Positions 33,526 through 53,345 of a stretch of 64,000 nucleotides of DNA are shown piece by piece. The notes under the pieces are model-generated. The model worked only from the letters and a program-made list of their open reading frames with translations, was not told the DNA's origin and searched no databases. Both the position numbers and the translations under genes were made by a program. The stretch's first letter is position 1; each line of letters begins with the position of its first letter. The DNA comes from Opisthocomus hoazin (taxonomy: Eukaryota; Chordata; Aves; Opisthocomiformes; Opisthocomidae): assembly GCF_030867145.1 (NCBI RefSeq), contig NC_134414.1, forward strand, positions 18,866,518-18,930,517. Reading direction: 5' to 3'.

Positions 33526-36500
33526 GTGTCTACTGGGAATACACGCTCAGCCTCACTGCTTGCTGGACCTGGGGGCACGGAGCTGCAGCAGTTTCACCCC
33601 TATCAGGGTACCAGATTTAGACAACTCCTAACACATTGGTCCTGCCCAAATTTTGCCAAAGATCTCCATGTAACCAATAGAGAGAGGTAAACTTTTCCTT
33701 TACCTATGCCCAGTTTTTCTTCAGAGGCAGCTCTTGCCTGGACCACAGGCATCAGTACCTCACTCAGGTGGCCCCGAATCACCCTGACGGGTCTGGGACA
33801 CATCTGCTACGTCACTGCTGAACCCAAACTGAGTGCCTGAGTAAGAAGGGGTTGACACTGTTGTTAAGAAAGGGCCAGTGTTTTCAAGCGTTTTCCATTG
33901 TACACCCAGGCAGTATAGGGTTGTGTCTCCCTGTATTAGCAATAGTCCTGCTTTATTTGCACACTTGTTCCTCAGTAAAAACTGCACCCTTGTTTGTATT
34001 GAAGCAAGCTGCCTCAAAGTGCCCTTTTTCTGGGTACTCTACTCACTGTTCCTTGTTCATGAAGCCTGCATAGGAATGTAAGCACTGCCAGCCATGTATC
34101 CAACATGTTTCCTTTTTCCAGCATTGACTGAAAAGGACATTTAGACAGAAGCAGAAACACATTTCTCCAGAAGGGTTTCCCAGCCTTAAACAACTTTCTG
34201 TCTCAGTGATTTCCATTTGCTTTGTGCCTCACTTACCCAGGGCTTGCATTTGAGTCTTTAGGCTATTTCCCTTCTTCTCCAGCTATATCTGACAGTATTT
34301 TTTAAATGTTCTAATGGCTTTTGTCCTGCTCCCTCTAAGGTGAAACTTCCACCCACACCCCTGACTAAATAATGAAAAAATAAATTCACAGTGTGAATCA
34401 TAGTGGGGTTCCCCTAAACTAAAGTTTCTCACTACAGAATTTCTGTAGAAAATGGAACTTTTATTGGTAGTTCTGTAATTTTAATATTACAAAGAGGAAA
34501 AATTGCACTTGGTAATTCGAAGAAAAGTTTACTGTTATAATTTGTCACAGTGATGTTTGCAATTGCTTTCTGAGTAGCAGGTGGCACTACAAAGTACAGT
34601 CATCATTCTCGCAGGAAGTACTTTTATGTCCATTCTGTGCTCTTACACATATCTTAATCTCTTCATGTGTTTCCAATCTATTTTGAAGCAACAAAATAAA
34701 AATATTTCCGCAAACCTGGCATGCTATCCTGAAACCAGATTTTTTCCTTGGAGAATGTTGCTTTTCTTGCAAAGACCGAAGTGTCAAAGATGTAAATCAC
34801 GTCACTGTGCAGCAATATTTGGCTGGTTGCCAGATACTTGCATGAAGTTAGAGAATTCATTAGGGATTTTCACTTAACGAGTCAAGTACATTTTAATGCT
34901 GAGATGAAAAAGCCAAAGACAACCCTCCAAGTCGAATGTCTTAAAGTTTGCACAAGCTCATGGCTGAACGTCACCCAGTGTTAAATATTTCCTTAGTAGA
35001 AATGCTGTTGATTCTGCTTGAAGAGAATGATCAGTCACTCCATTTATGAACCAGGGTGCTGTGCTGGGCAGTGCTAGGAGCACAGTGCTATAGATCAAAC
35101 CACATTGAATTCCAAAGGTCACCGTGATAGGGCTCAGAGTGTCAGGTGCTGAGTCAGTCCTAATTAGTCTATTGTTGAAGAGCAATTCAACGTGACAAGT
35201 CACAGACTGGGGCAGTGCCCGAGTTACACCTCAGTGACTTGCACAGTCTCAGACATGGCATCATCAGTGAAGGAAAGGGAAGGAGTGCCACTTTCCATGC
35301 CAAGAACCTGTTTCCTGAACAGACAGGAAAATCATATCAAATTCTTCATCCCTGCAGCTGAGCTGTTGCCTGGGCTGAGAACCCACTCTGTTGCATCCCA
35401 GGCAGGACTTCGCTGAAGGCCCTCGGGTTCCTTGAAGAACCAGCCTTACCAGCTTGAAGTCCTTTGCCTCTACACCTGGAGTGGTCACAGAAGTTGTACT
35501 GATGTAAAACTTGTCCTGAAAAAGGCAGCATGAAGAGATCAATATCTCTGCACTGATCTGCAAAATAAATTTGCATACGCCCCAGGGCTCTGGGCTTTTT
35601 AGGAGATACTCACAGACCTGCAGTTGGATGCATGGCACCAGTGCCAAAACATCCCGTGAGACAGCTACTGCTTGTGAACCTGCAAGGGCAGTTGTCTTGC
35701 TGGCAGGGAGCAAACACGAGCAGGCTGGTTGGAGACCAGCCAGATGGCAGTTCAGAGGCTGCCAGCGAATCATGTGGAAACAATGTCTGCACCTTGGTAG
35801 CTTTAAACTATTTTCTCTAGAATACCAATGGCAGCTGAGAGATGCATCTTTGCAGTTTTGAGTTGCCTTCAGCACTTCAGAACCTACATATCTGCTGCTT
35901 CTGTCACCAAGGGCTTTTTTTTCTCACATTTCCTTAAACCTAGGCCAACTTTTTACTAGGAACAACTTCCTGCTAATAGTAGTTAAATGGATGCATTTTA
36001 ATTTTGTTCTTTTCTAGCAGCATGTGTTGGTTACCTTTGTCTGTTTTTCTTATGTGGTAAACTCTCTGGGGTCTTTTAGTTCTGGGTGTCCAAATCATTA
36101 CACAATAGCTGTTTAGTTCACTACCACAGCCTTACCTCCTTTGATAATACATGCGTAACCATGCCAAGAACAATGTCCAGGGACATTTGTCCATTCCAGG
36201 CAGGGTGAGTGTGTGAAACAAAGAAAACCAAGAAATGGTAAGATAAAGAATATCCAAACAAAATTGTTTTTTCCTGGTGTAGACACTGTTGGGCCTTCCA
36301 TGCTGGACCTCATGGATTGTGTCTGATGGACACACTGCAGAGTCTTTGGCAAAGAAAAGGCAAATGGATGCATTCAGACATAGGCAATAAGTCCTCCAAG
36401 ACAGGATGGTGAGAACCAAAACAAATGAGACCATTATAGATAAAACAGTGAAGAAAACAAAGTAATTTTTGTGATCTGAAATCTAGAGGAATAGGAGTCA

Positions 36501-37878
36501 CATGATAAGTCTGTTCTTTGTGAAAAGACTTTGCACCTAATTGTCCATGCAAACAGGCTAGAAATTTGCTATAGCATGCAATAATCTGTTGTGTTTAGAA
36601 GACTGAGAAAAGCATAACTGAATTGCTTGGACTTAGTGTACCATAGACAATGAATGTATCAACTCAGAGTCCGGGTCTTAAACTGTATCTCAGAAAAGCA
36701 CAGGATATAGCACATATGTCAGCCACCTTCAGGTAAAAATCTTGCTTTCACTCAGATGATGAGGCTGACTTGTCAGTTGTACCAGAGATTTTCAAAATAA
36801 GAATTATGAAGCAAAAAAGACACCAACATCCAACACTGAACCAGTTAAATTATATTACAACAGACAGTACTAGAGTCAGTTAAGCTCTACTTCTGCTACA
36901 GATCCAAGACTTCATATTCAACAATTAGTGTTATCATCTGTGTGCATACTTAGTGAAATAAGGAAGGAAAGAGTCCCAACTAATACAAAATCATCAAAAA
37001 CAAGGAACAACTAGTCAGATAAGTATTTAGGAGCCAGAAGATTACAAAACAATCATGAAAAGTCTAGGACAAACCAACTTTGCTCTGCAAACCAGAATCT
37101 CATCTGGAAAAAATATTCAAAAAAAGAAATTAGAAAAATCAGAGCTGGAAGAGATTATCCTATTTAAAATCATATGGTCTAGTGCAGTTAACCCAATGCA
37201 GAGCTATGGTGGGCATAGGTAATGTAGAGAAAGATCAGCAGAAGGGACAACTGAAGAAAACCACCCAAACTCAGAGGTGGTTAGAAACTTCCTTAAGGAA
37301 CTATAACTCTATAAATCATGAGCCAAACTGTTTGTGCATCTTTTTGGCTTTTACTGTTATAGGTGAGACCATGGACTGATTAAGTCTTGCAGTTGGGAGA
37401 CCACTCAAAAAGCCATACCAGAAGTGTGAAAGAAAACCACAATTAGAAAACAAGAACAGCATGATGTGAATAAGAAGGAACAAATAAACAGAACTGAAAT
37501 ATTTCCTATTACAATCAATAAAAACATTCAAGTTTTTTAGCTCGAATTTTCATCCCTGACCTTGGCAATATCAGATACCAATCAGAGCCACTCATTTCCT
37601 TTTCTGGAAGTGCTGTAATTAAAACTAATCATTTTGACTCTAGGTCTTCCTGGTCAGCAAAGTCTTGTTTGCCACGTCCACAGCAGGGTGTGGCAGCAGT
37701 GTTTGTCTTGCAAGATGAAGAGTGCCATAATATGTTTTGGACCTTGATAGAGTTCAGATAGAATTTACTCAGAGTCTAGATCCACACTGGAGTATCCCAC
37801 TAGAGTAGTTCTTCTACTAGGGGTTTTAAAAATGCATCAGAAAAGAAGTTCCATAAAGAGTGCTAAAATATCTTATTG

Positions 37879-37985
37879 TATTCATAGAATACAATACAGT
37901 ACAATTGTATTCATAGAATTCAGTTATTTATAGTATTCATAGAATGCATGTATTCATGTATTCATGCATTCATAGAATACAATTG
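37879..37985. repeat. Irregular TATTCATAGAAT repeat patch
   Basis: The phrase TATTCATAGAAT recurs at about 37879, 37908, 37933 and, in shortened and extended forms, 37950-37980, with spacers containing CAGTACA-like words. It lies directly upstream of a CR1 fragment but is not CR1 sequence I recognise. Confidence 0.75.
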
Positions 37986-38018
37986 TATGTGTAAATACAG
38001 TACAGTTGTCTTGTTCTG

Positions 38019-38283
38019 ATAGAACCAGAGGCAATGGCCACACAAACTGAAACACAGTAGGTTCCCTCTGAAAATCAAGAAACACTTTACTCGGAGGGTG
38101 ACCAAGTACTGACACAGGTTGCCCAGGGACGTGGTGGAGTCTTCCTCTTTGGGTATGTGCAAAAGATCTCCAAAGGCCACCCAAAGCATGGATAACCCAC
38201 TCTAGGTGGCCTTCCTTGAGCAGGGGGGTTGGACAAGATGTCCTCCAGAGGTCCAACCAACCTCAATAATTTTGTGATTCTGT
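38019..38283 (+). mobile_element. CR1 LINE, short 3' end fragment
   Basis: Only the last part of ORF2 plus the 3' UTR remains: the GTTGCCCAGGGACGTGGTGG block, then CAGGGGGGTTGGACAAGATG, and one terminal ATTCTGTG-like unit. Substitutions indicate an old copy. Confidence 0.85.
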
Positions 38284-39975
38284 GCTTCATGGAAAAGAGG
38301 AATCAAATAGAAGAACTATCTTTTCTCATTTTTTTTTCTTTTTTTGGGGAAGTTGTCTAATGAGGAGGCAATAGTGTGTACCAGGAGAGATTGTTTACAT
38401 GCAGAAAAGATACCTTCTCTAAGCCCTTTAGATCCTGGTAGCCGTCTATCTGCATACTTATGGGCCCATGTGGAGCATTATCAAGTGATGCCTGACTTCA
38501 GCATTAGGGAGATTATTGTCAGCAGTGCTGAAGAGGCAGCTGCTGCGTGTCTGTCCCCCAGGTCCAGAGAATTGTGAGGCTGAACAGAGGGATCATCACA
38601 GACAGAAAACACGCAGCTCTCAGACAAATATAAAAAGGTCTGGTGGCCCCATCCGTTCCTCTCCTCTGGCTCGTGTATACTTCCATCCACTGGTGAAACA
38701 TTGACGTGGAAATACAGCAGTGCGGATGCCTTTAGCAGCTGGGTTCACACATGCAGGCCTCCTAGTAGTTTCTCCCACACCTCCTGTACCCCCAGTTGTG
38801 TAAAAGTCCCCACAGGTTTCAGGCATGCTCCAGCTGCTGGTGCTCATATGTCTTCACCCAGTTGCCAGCCAGTTCATCTTGAAGTTCACCCAAATGTATG
38901 TAGAAAGAGCTGATCCACACATGTGCAGGGCATGGCCAAAGAAGCACACTGACCTGCAGCCTGTTTGCACGCAATCAGCCCCCTTCATCCTCTTAGCTCT
39001 CTGTTTTCCCAAACCTGTTCCTCCCCAACTACCTTGATCCTTCCATTTCCCTGCCTTTGGTCTTTCCCCTAATCATCACATAATAAATTTTGCACATTCC
39101 CACAGTCTCCTTCAAACATGACATAATAAGTTTTATAAAATCTCGAAATGCTCTCCCCCTGGATACTGATCCCTGTCCCCTGGCAGTGACCCCTCAGACT
39201 GTGAGGTGATGGGGACGCTGTCCCCCAGCCCATGGGGGCTCCCCTGGGAACATGGAGAGGAGCGGAGCCAAGTTGGAGATGACTGGGGGTCCCCTACGTG
39301 CCAATCTGCCCCTCTGCTCCTATGTTAGAGATGACTCTTTAATCAGATATATATGAATAAATATCTTAGGATAGGATTCACCACACTTAAGCTCAGCCTT
39401 CTGTAATCAGGTATCTTAATGGAAACTGCTCAAACAGGCTGCCTCTCCAGTCAGTAATGAAAAGGAGCACTTCCATCCCTGGGCACCCACCTCAGACATG
39501 GAGGGACTGCTCTCTGGAGCTCCTGTCTGTCTCTGCATAGTTATGAGTGGCAGCTTTGATCAGTCTGCTTCCTTAGCTTTGAAATAATCTAAAACTGGCT
39601 GAAAGTGTTCCTGGCTCTAGGAACTGTTCTTCCTCATGGACTCCTGGCTGGCAGGGGTCTGTGTAGGGTGACGTACAGCATGAAGAGTGAAAAGAAGATG
39701 GTGGCAAAAGTAAAACAAGACACAGCTTTGTATCAAAATTAAAAACTGCATTGTTCTTTGGTAAGCTAATAATCCTGATCTTAATTATGTATATATATAC
39801 ACATCAGTGTGTTAAATACTGTTCTTCTGTTATTTACAGGAACACAGGTATGCAGGGGCTGAGATTTGATGACTGGTGCTGAATTAAGTATACCTTCCAT
39901 ATATTTTTAAAAGAAGAATTGTTTCTAGTGCAACAACACTACCTTCTTTCCAGCATGATTACAGATTTCATTATC
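38284..39975. other. Region downstream of gene 3, no gene recognised
   Basis: About 1.7 kb. A GC-richer block at 38500-39330 contains short open frames on both strands but no recognised family. It should include the 3' UTR of gene 3. No AATAAA is seen on the minus strand in the first few hundred bases; ATTAAA at 39338-39343 is a weak candidate about 630 bp past the stop. Confidence 0.4.
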
Positions 39976-49126
<9,151 letters not shown>

Positions 49127-49185
49127 TCTCATTTTCACTCGCATTTAGAAATGTCTTCTTAGTAGTTTGCCACACTTTTGTTTCA

Positions 49186-49242
49186 CCTTTATATAGTACA
49201 TGTTTGCTTTATAAAGCTTTCCCATCCCTGACTCATGACTCA
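49186..49242 (-). promoter_or_regulatory. Gene 3 core promoter: TATA box and two abutting AP-1 sites
   Basis: On the minus strand TATATAAAGG (49186-49195) lies about 60 bp upstream of the chosen start codon. A second TATA-like palindrome CTTTATAAAG is at 49207-49216. Two perfect AP-1 motifs TGAGTCA sit back-to-back at 49229-49235 and 49236-49242. The spacing from AP-1 to TATA resembles the collagenase promoter. Confidence 0.8.
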
Positions 49243-51286
49243 CAATTTCTAGGTAGCAACAGAACACACACGAAACAATGGTTTTATCATAAAAAAGATT
49301 TGTGCTGTCTTTCATCTGGTTCCACCCTTGTGCAGGTGTTGCAATATAGAAATATGATTAATGAGGAGATAATAGACCTGTAGTTCTTTTTGATAAGCTC
49401 ATTAACCTTTTAGTTACTAAAATGTAGGTTTCCTTTCAAAAAAACTTAAGACATATCTCTAATGTTTTCTATTCAAAGTTCCTTTTGCTTTCAGATGGGT
49501 TGTTGAAGTAACTAAAGAGAAAAGCATTCACTGAAGGTTGCAGAACTGTAGACTAAAAGTAGAAAAAAAGTTTCTTTTTTTTTGTAGTTGTATAGGAGCA
49601 TATACTTTTGGAGATTATCATAGAATCATCATCTCTCCCTTTGGCAGAGTCCTTCAAAATTAGAAGCTTCATGCTGAAACTCCCTGTGTGTTGAAGCAGT
49701 GCTTTGTTTATGCTGTTTTTCTTTGACAGTTCTTTCATCTGGAATACACTTCCTTTTGTCTGCAGGAAAACGTGGAGGTCCTGTAAGAAAAAGGAAACAT
49801 TTCTCTCAGCATAGCTAAACTCATAAAAATTGAGCCAAGGTGTTTGCGTGCTTCTTTTATTCAGCAGTTTCCACTGTTCTCAGAGAATTGCCCAATTACT
49901 TTGTATTTCACAGTCTCCTTCTGTTATACTTCTCATAAGTTTTAAAAAGCACTGATGTTTTCCAGATCAAAGTCTTTGATGGTTTCACTTTAGAGGAGAG
50001 GGTCCTCTGTTCTCCATGTCAGTTACTGACTGTAAGAACTTCTGAGACTCAATATCAGGTTTATTTTAGCATTGGGTCTACTTTTGCTCCACTCCCCGTC
50101 ACGCCCTCCACACATTGCCACAAATGAGGACAAAGTGGAGGTGATGGTCAAGGTCCTGAGAATCCCGCAGAGAGATGTCTACAGCCATTGGAGACAGACA
50201 TCTGTATCTGAGACTTCTTTGTGGGGCTGGCACAGGATTTAGGGTACACCTGCAGCACTGCAGGGCAGGTGGGACGCTGCATGTGCAGAGAAATAAATCC
50301 GTTTCCACAGAGATGGCAGGATAATAGAACTGTGAAAGGAAAGATCAAAAATATGTTCCATGCTTGACATATTTGCTGAAACTGTTTCCTACTGAAGAGC
50401 ACTGTGTGCGTACTAGAAAGATCCCCAGAGCACAGCATGCCTTGTGACCATCCACAGTGGGAACTGGAGGGCTGCTGGTTCTGGGCAGTTGAAATGGGGC
50501 CAGACCCTGGCAAGGCTGATGGGACTCTGTAGGGGTTGTCTAGTCACTGAGGGCTGAAGTCCTACCCTGAGAGCAGGCACCTACCTGAAGCATTCATGTT
50601 AGGTCAGAGGCCCCCCTCCCTAATCCTGGAAGGAGATGGACAGGCTCTGGGAACGACCCAGAACTGGGGCAGCTGAGCCAAGGGGAACCAATCCCGTGAG
50701 GGACCTTTTGATAATGACTCTACTCACATAGTTATGTTAGGTGCCCCTAACTGAGTAAGTGAGATGAATCTAAAAACTGAGCGCAGAGTTCCCCTGTGAA
50801 GCTTACACACGAACAATGCCACTCTGCAGAAATATCTTCTGGTACTTACAGCCTCACTATAACTTTCCAACTTGTTTCTCTTTCCACACAGTGTCTCTAC
50901 GCGTTCAGTGTCTCCATGGTTCTGGAGCAAAGAAGTAACTTTCCAGCCTGTAGGACTTGATAAATTTTCCTCACTTATCTTTCTCTCCAACAAAAGGCCA
51001 TCAGAGGCCATCAAAGCCATCTAGGAAACTACTGATGAAATTTACAGTTTTCTGAATAGCAGCCTTCTCAAAAACATCTTTTTGCTACTCTGTCAACCCC
51101 TTTCTCACTTTTCTTGATACTAGTCACCTTTGCCCTCAAGAGATCAATCACCACCTCAATCGTTTTTAAATCACTTAGAATATGCTTTATGAAGAAAATC
51201 CCATAAACACAGAGTTCTCTGATGTCATCCTTTGAGGTGATTTCAGAAATAGTACAACAGCCCCTGCTAGCTACACCAGAGAAAGA
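49243..51286. other. Upstream region of gene 3, no gene recognised
   Basis: About 2 kb of mixed composition. Small open frames at 50148-50513 and 50724-51020 (minus) resemble no known family. Likely contains distal regulatory sequence of gene 3, but no element can be named. Confidence 0.4.
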
Positions 51287-51860
51287 CAGAATCATAGAAT
51301 CATAGAATGATCTGGGTCGGAAGGGACCTTAAAGATCATCTGGTTCCAACCCCCCTGCCATGAGCAGGGACATCTTCCACTAGACCAGGTTGCTCAGAGC
51401 TCCATCTAACCTGGCCTTGAACACTTCCAGGGAGGGGGCAGCCACAGCTTCTCTGGGCAACCTGTGCCAGTGTTTCATCACCCTCATGGTGAAGAATTTC
51501 TTCCCAATATCTAATCTAAATCTGCCCTCTTTTAGTTTACAGCCATTCCCCCTTGTCCTATCACTACACACCCTTGTGAAAAGTCCCTCTCCCTCCTTCC
51601 TGTAGGCCCCCTTCAGGTACTGGAAGGCTGCTAGGTCATTCTCTTCTCCGGCTGAACAGCCCCAACTCCCTCAGCCTGTCCTTGTAGGAGAGGTGCTCCA
51701 GCCCTCTGGTCATCTTCGTGGCCCTCCTCTGGACCCGCTCAAACACATCCATGTCCTTCTTATGTTGGGGGCTGCAGAGCTGGACACAGGACTCCATGTG
51801 GGGTCTCACGAGAGCGGAGTAAAGGGGCAGAATCACCTCCCTAGACCTGCTGGCCACGCA
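51287..51860 (-). mobile_element. CR1 LINE 3' fragment, older group, truncated at the full-length CR1
   Basis: Minus-strand copy. The 3' end is at 51287 with ATCATAGAATCATAGAATGA (reverse of ATTCTATG units), and the ORF2 C-terminus runs from [20 protein letters not shown] to ARLDGALSNLV with a small gap near 51633. It stops at 51860, exactly where the 5' end of the full-length plus-strand CR1 begins. Different subfamily from that copy. Confidence 0.9.
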
Positions 51861-51861
51861 G

Positions 51862-51896
<35 letters not shown>

Positions 51897-52197
51897 CCCC
51901 AGGCCCCCCCCCCCTCAGCGGGAAAGCGGGAGGTGCCAACGAGCAGCAGCTCTGACTCAGCGGGGGCGGAGTCGAGTGTGACAGCGGCCAAACCCCCTCA
52001 GGGATAAGAGCAGCCCCCAGGGAGCGCGGGCGAACAGAGCCGGCAAACAGAGGCGGCGCAGCAGCCCGGGAGCGGCGCAGCAGTTTGCGCGGCAGTTCGA
52101 GCGGGCAGGGCGAGCGGGGAAGGCGACTGGCAGGGTACAGCCGTCCCTCCTGGCAACTCAAGTAGTGGGCATCGCTCTTCCAGGAGATATTCTAGCC
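51861..52197 (+). promoter_or_regulatory. CR1 5' leader and probable internal promoter
   Basis: Starts with (GA)14-15 at about 51864-51893, then a C-run and a CpG-rich stretch. It contains a GACTCAG word with AP-1 resemblance (about 51954) and a GGGGGCGG Sp1-like box (about 51962) before the ORF1 start. CR1 transcription is thought to begin in such 5' regions; promoter activity here is inference. Confidence 0.6.
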
Positions 52198-53289
52198 ATG
52201 GTTACCACCCGTGGTAAAGCTGTTGCTCGAAGGAGTGTGGGGACCCAGACGGAGGCCCCACGCAAGAACGCGGGTGTCCAGCTCTCTGGCTGCAGGGAGT
52301 GCCTGAGCCTGGCGCTCGTACCGGAGGACAGCAGAGACAACGGCTGTGTTCGGTGCGAGCAGGTGAATGACCTGCTCAGCCTGGTGGCAGAGCTGAAGGA
52401 GGAAGTGGAGAGGCTGAGGAGCATCCGGGAGTGTGAGAGGGAGATCGACTGGTGGAGCCGCACCCTGCCCTCCCTGAGGCAGCGGCAGCAGGAGGCGGCT
52501 CCACAGAAAGCAGAGAACCCCCAACCCTCTTGCCACGGAGCAGAAAGAGGGGACCTAAGAGATGGGGGGGAATGGAAACGGGTCCCTGCTCGGGGGGGCA
52601 AGCGAATCTCCCCCCGGCCTCCCTCACCTGCCCAGTTGCCCTTAAGCAACAGGTATGGGGCTCTGGAATGTGAGGGACTGGCCACAGAGGATGTGGGTGA
52701 AGGTGAGGCTCCATCCAGGGGGTTGCCTAGAACGAGTCAGACAGCCCCAAGAATTACGACTGCCTCAACTAAGAAAAAAAGGAGGGTCATTGTCATAGGT
52801 GATTCCCTTCTGAGGGGAACAGAGGGCCCGATTTGCCGACCGGACCCATCCCACAGGGAAGTCTGCTGCCTCCCTGGGGCCCGGGTTAGGGATGTTGCGA
52901 AGAAACTCCCTGGTCTGGTGCGGCCTTCTGATTACTACCCCCTCTTGGTAATGCAGGTTGGCGGGGACGAGGTAGCAGAAAGAAGTCCCAAGGCCATCAA
53001 AAGGGACTTCAGGGCACTGGGGCGACTGGTTGAGGGATCAGGGGCACAGGTGGTGTTTTCCTCCATCCCATCAGTGGCAGGGGACAGCACTGAAAGGGGC
53101 AGGAAAACTCACCTGGTTAACAGGTGGCTCAGGGACTGGTGCCATCGGTCAAATTTTGGCTTCTTTGATCATGGGGAGGTGTACACAGCACCAGGCCTGC
53201 TGGCAACAAGTGGAACTCAGCTATCACAAAGGGGAAAAAGAATTCTTGGCCACGAGCTGGTGGGGCTCATTGAGAGGGCTTTAAACTAG
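52198..53289 (+). CDS. CR1 ORF1 protein (esterase-like), 363 aa
   Basis: Open from the ATG at 52198 (context GCCATGG, strong Kozak; an in-frame ATG at 52165 adds 11 residues) to TAG at 53287-53289. The N-terminal third has Cys pairs (CRECLSLAL, CVRCEQ) followed by a heptad-like Leu/Glu stretch (LLSLVAELKEEVERLRSI) that may coil. The C-terminal half starts VIVIGDSLLRGTEG, the nucleophile block of SGNH/GDSL esterases known in CR1 ORF1 proteins. The C-terminal block reads SGTQLSQRGKR where the family normally has D-G-x-H-L, so the usual Asp and His appear replaced. ORF1 likely binds RNA and lipid or membrane; its exact role in the LINE cycle is not settled. Confidence 0.88.
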   Translation: MVTTRGKAVARRSVGTQTEAPRKNAGVQLSGCRECLSLALVPEDSRDNGCVRCEQVNDLLSLVAELKEEVERLRSIRECEREIDWWSRTLPSLRQRQQEAAPQKAENPQPSCHGAERGDLRDGGEWKRVPARGGKRISPRPPSPAQLPLSNRYGALECEGLATEDVGEGEAPSRGLPRTSQTAPRITTASTKKKRRVIVIGDSLLRGTEGPICRPDPSHREVCCLPGARVRDVAKKLPGLVRPSDYYPLLVMQVGGDEVAERSPKAIKRDFRALGRLVEGSGAQVVFSSIPSVAGDSTERGRKTHLVNRWLRDWCHRSNFGFFDHGEVYTAPGLLATSGTQLSQRGKRILGHELVGLIERALN

Positions 53290-53345
53290 GTTCGAAGGGG
53301 GAAGGGGATATTGCCCAGCTCACTAGGGATAAGCCTAGGCTTGGA

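Larger units (their letters stand above)
32194..38018. other. Intergenic sequence between collagenase and gene 3
   Basis: About 5.8 kb without recognisable exons. It includes a G+T-rich segment (about 33040-33620), listed separately where it contains GT runs, and the TATTCATAGAAT repeat patch at its right end. The longest open frame (35264-35875, minus, 203 codons) is compatible with chance and has no family signature. Confidence 0.45.

Noticed and set aside
35264-35875. 203-codon open frame on the minus strand
   Set aside because: No recognisable domain, no signal peptide, and cysteine/leucine-rich composition typical of chance translation. One frame of this length is not surprising in 64 kb read in six frames.
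49553-49790. TGTCTGCAGGAAAA match to gene 3 exon 1, as a possible duplicated exon relic
   Set aside because: Only about 14 bases match, with no signal-peptide frame around them; likely chance.
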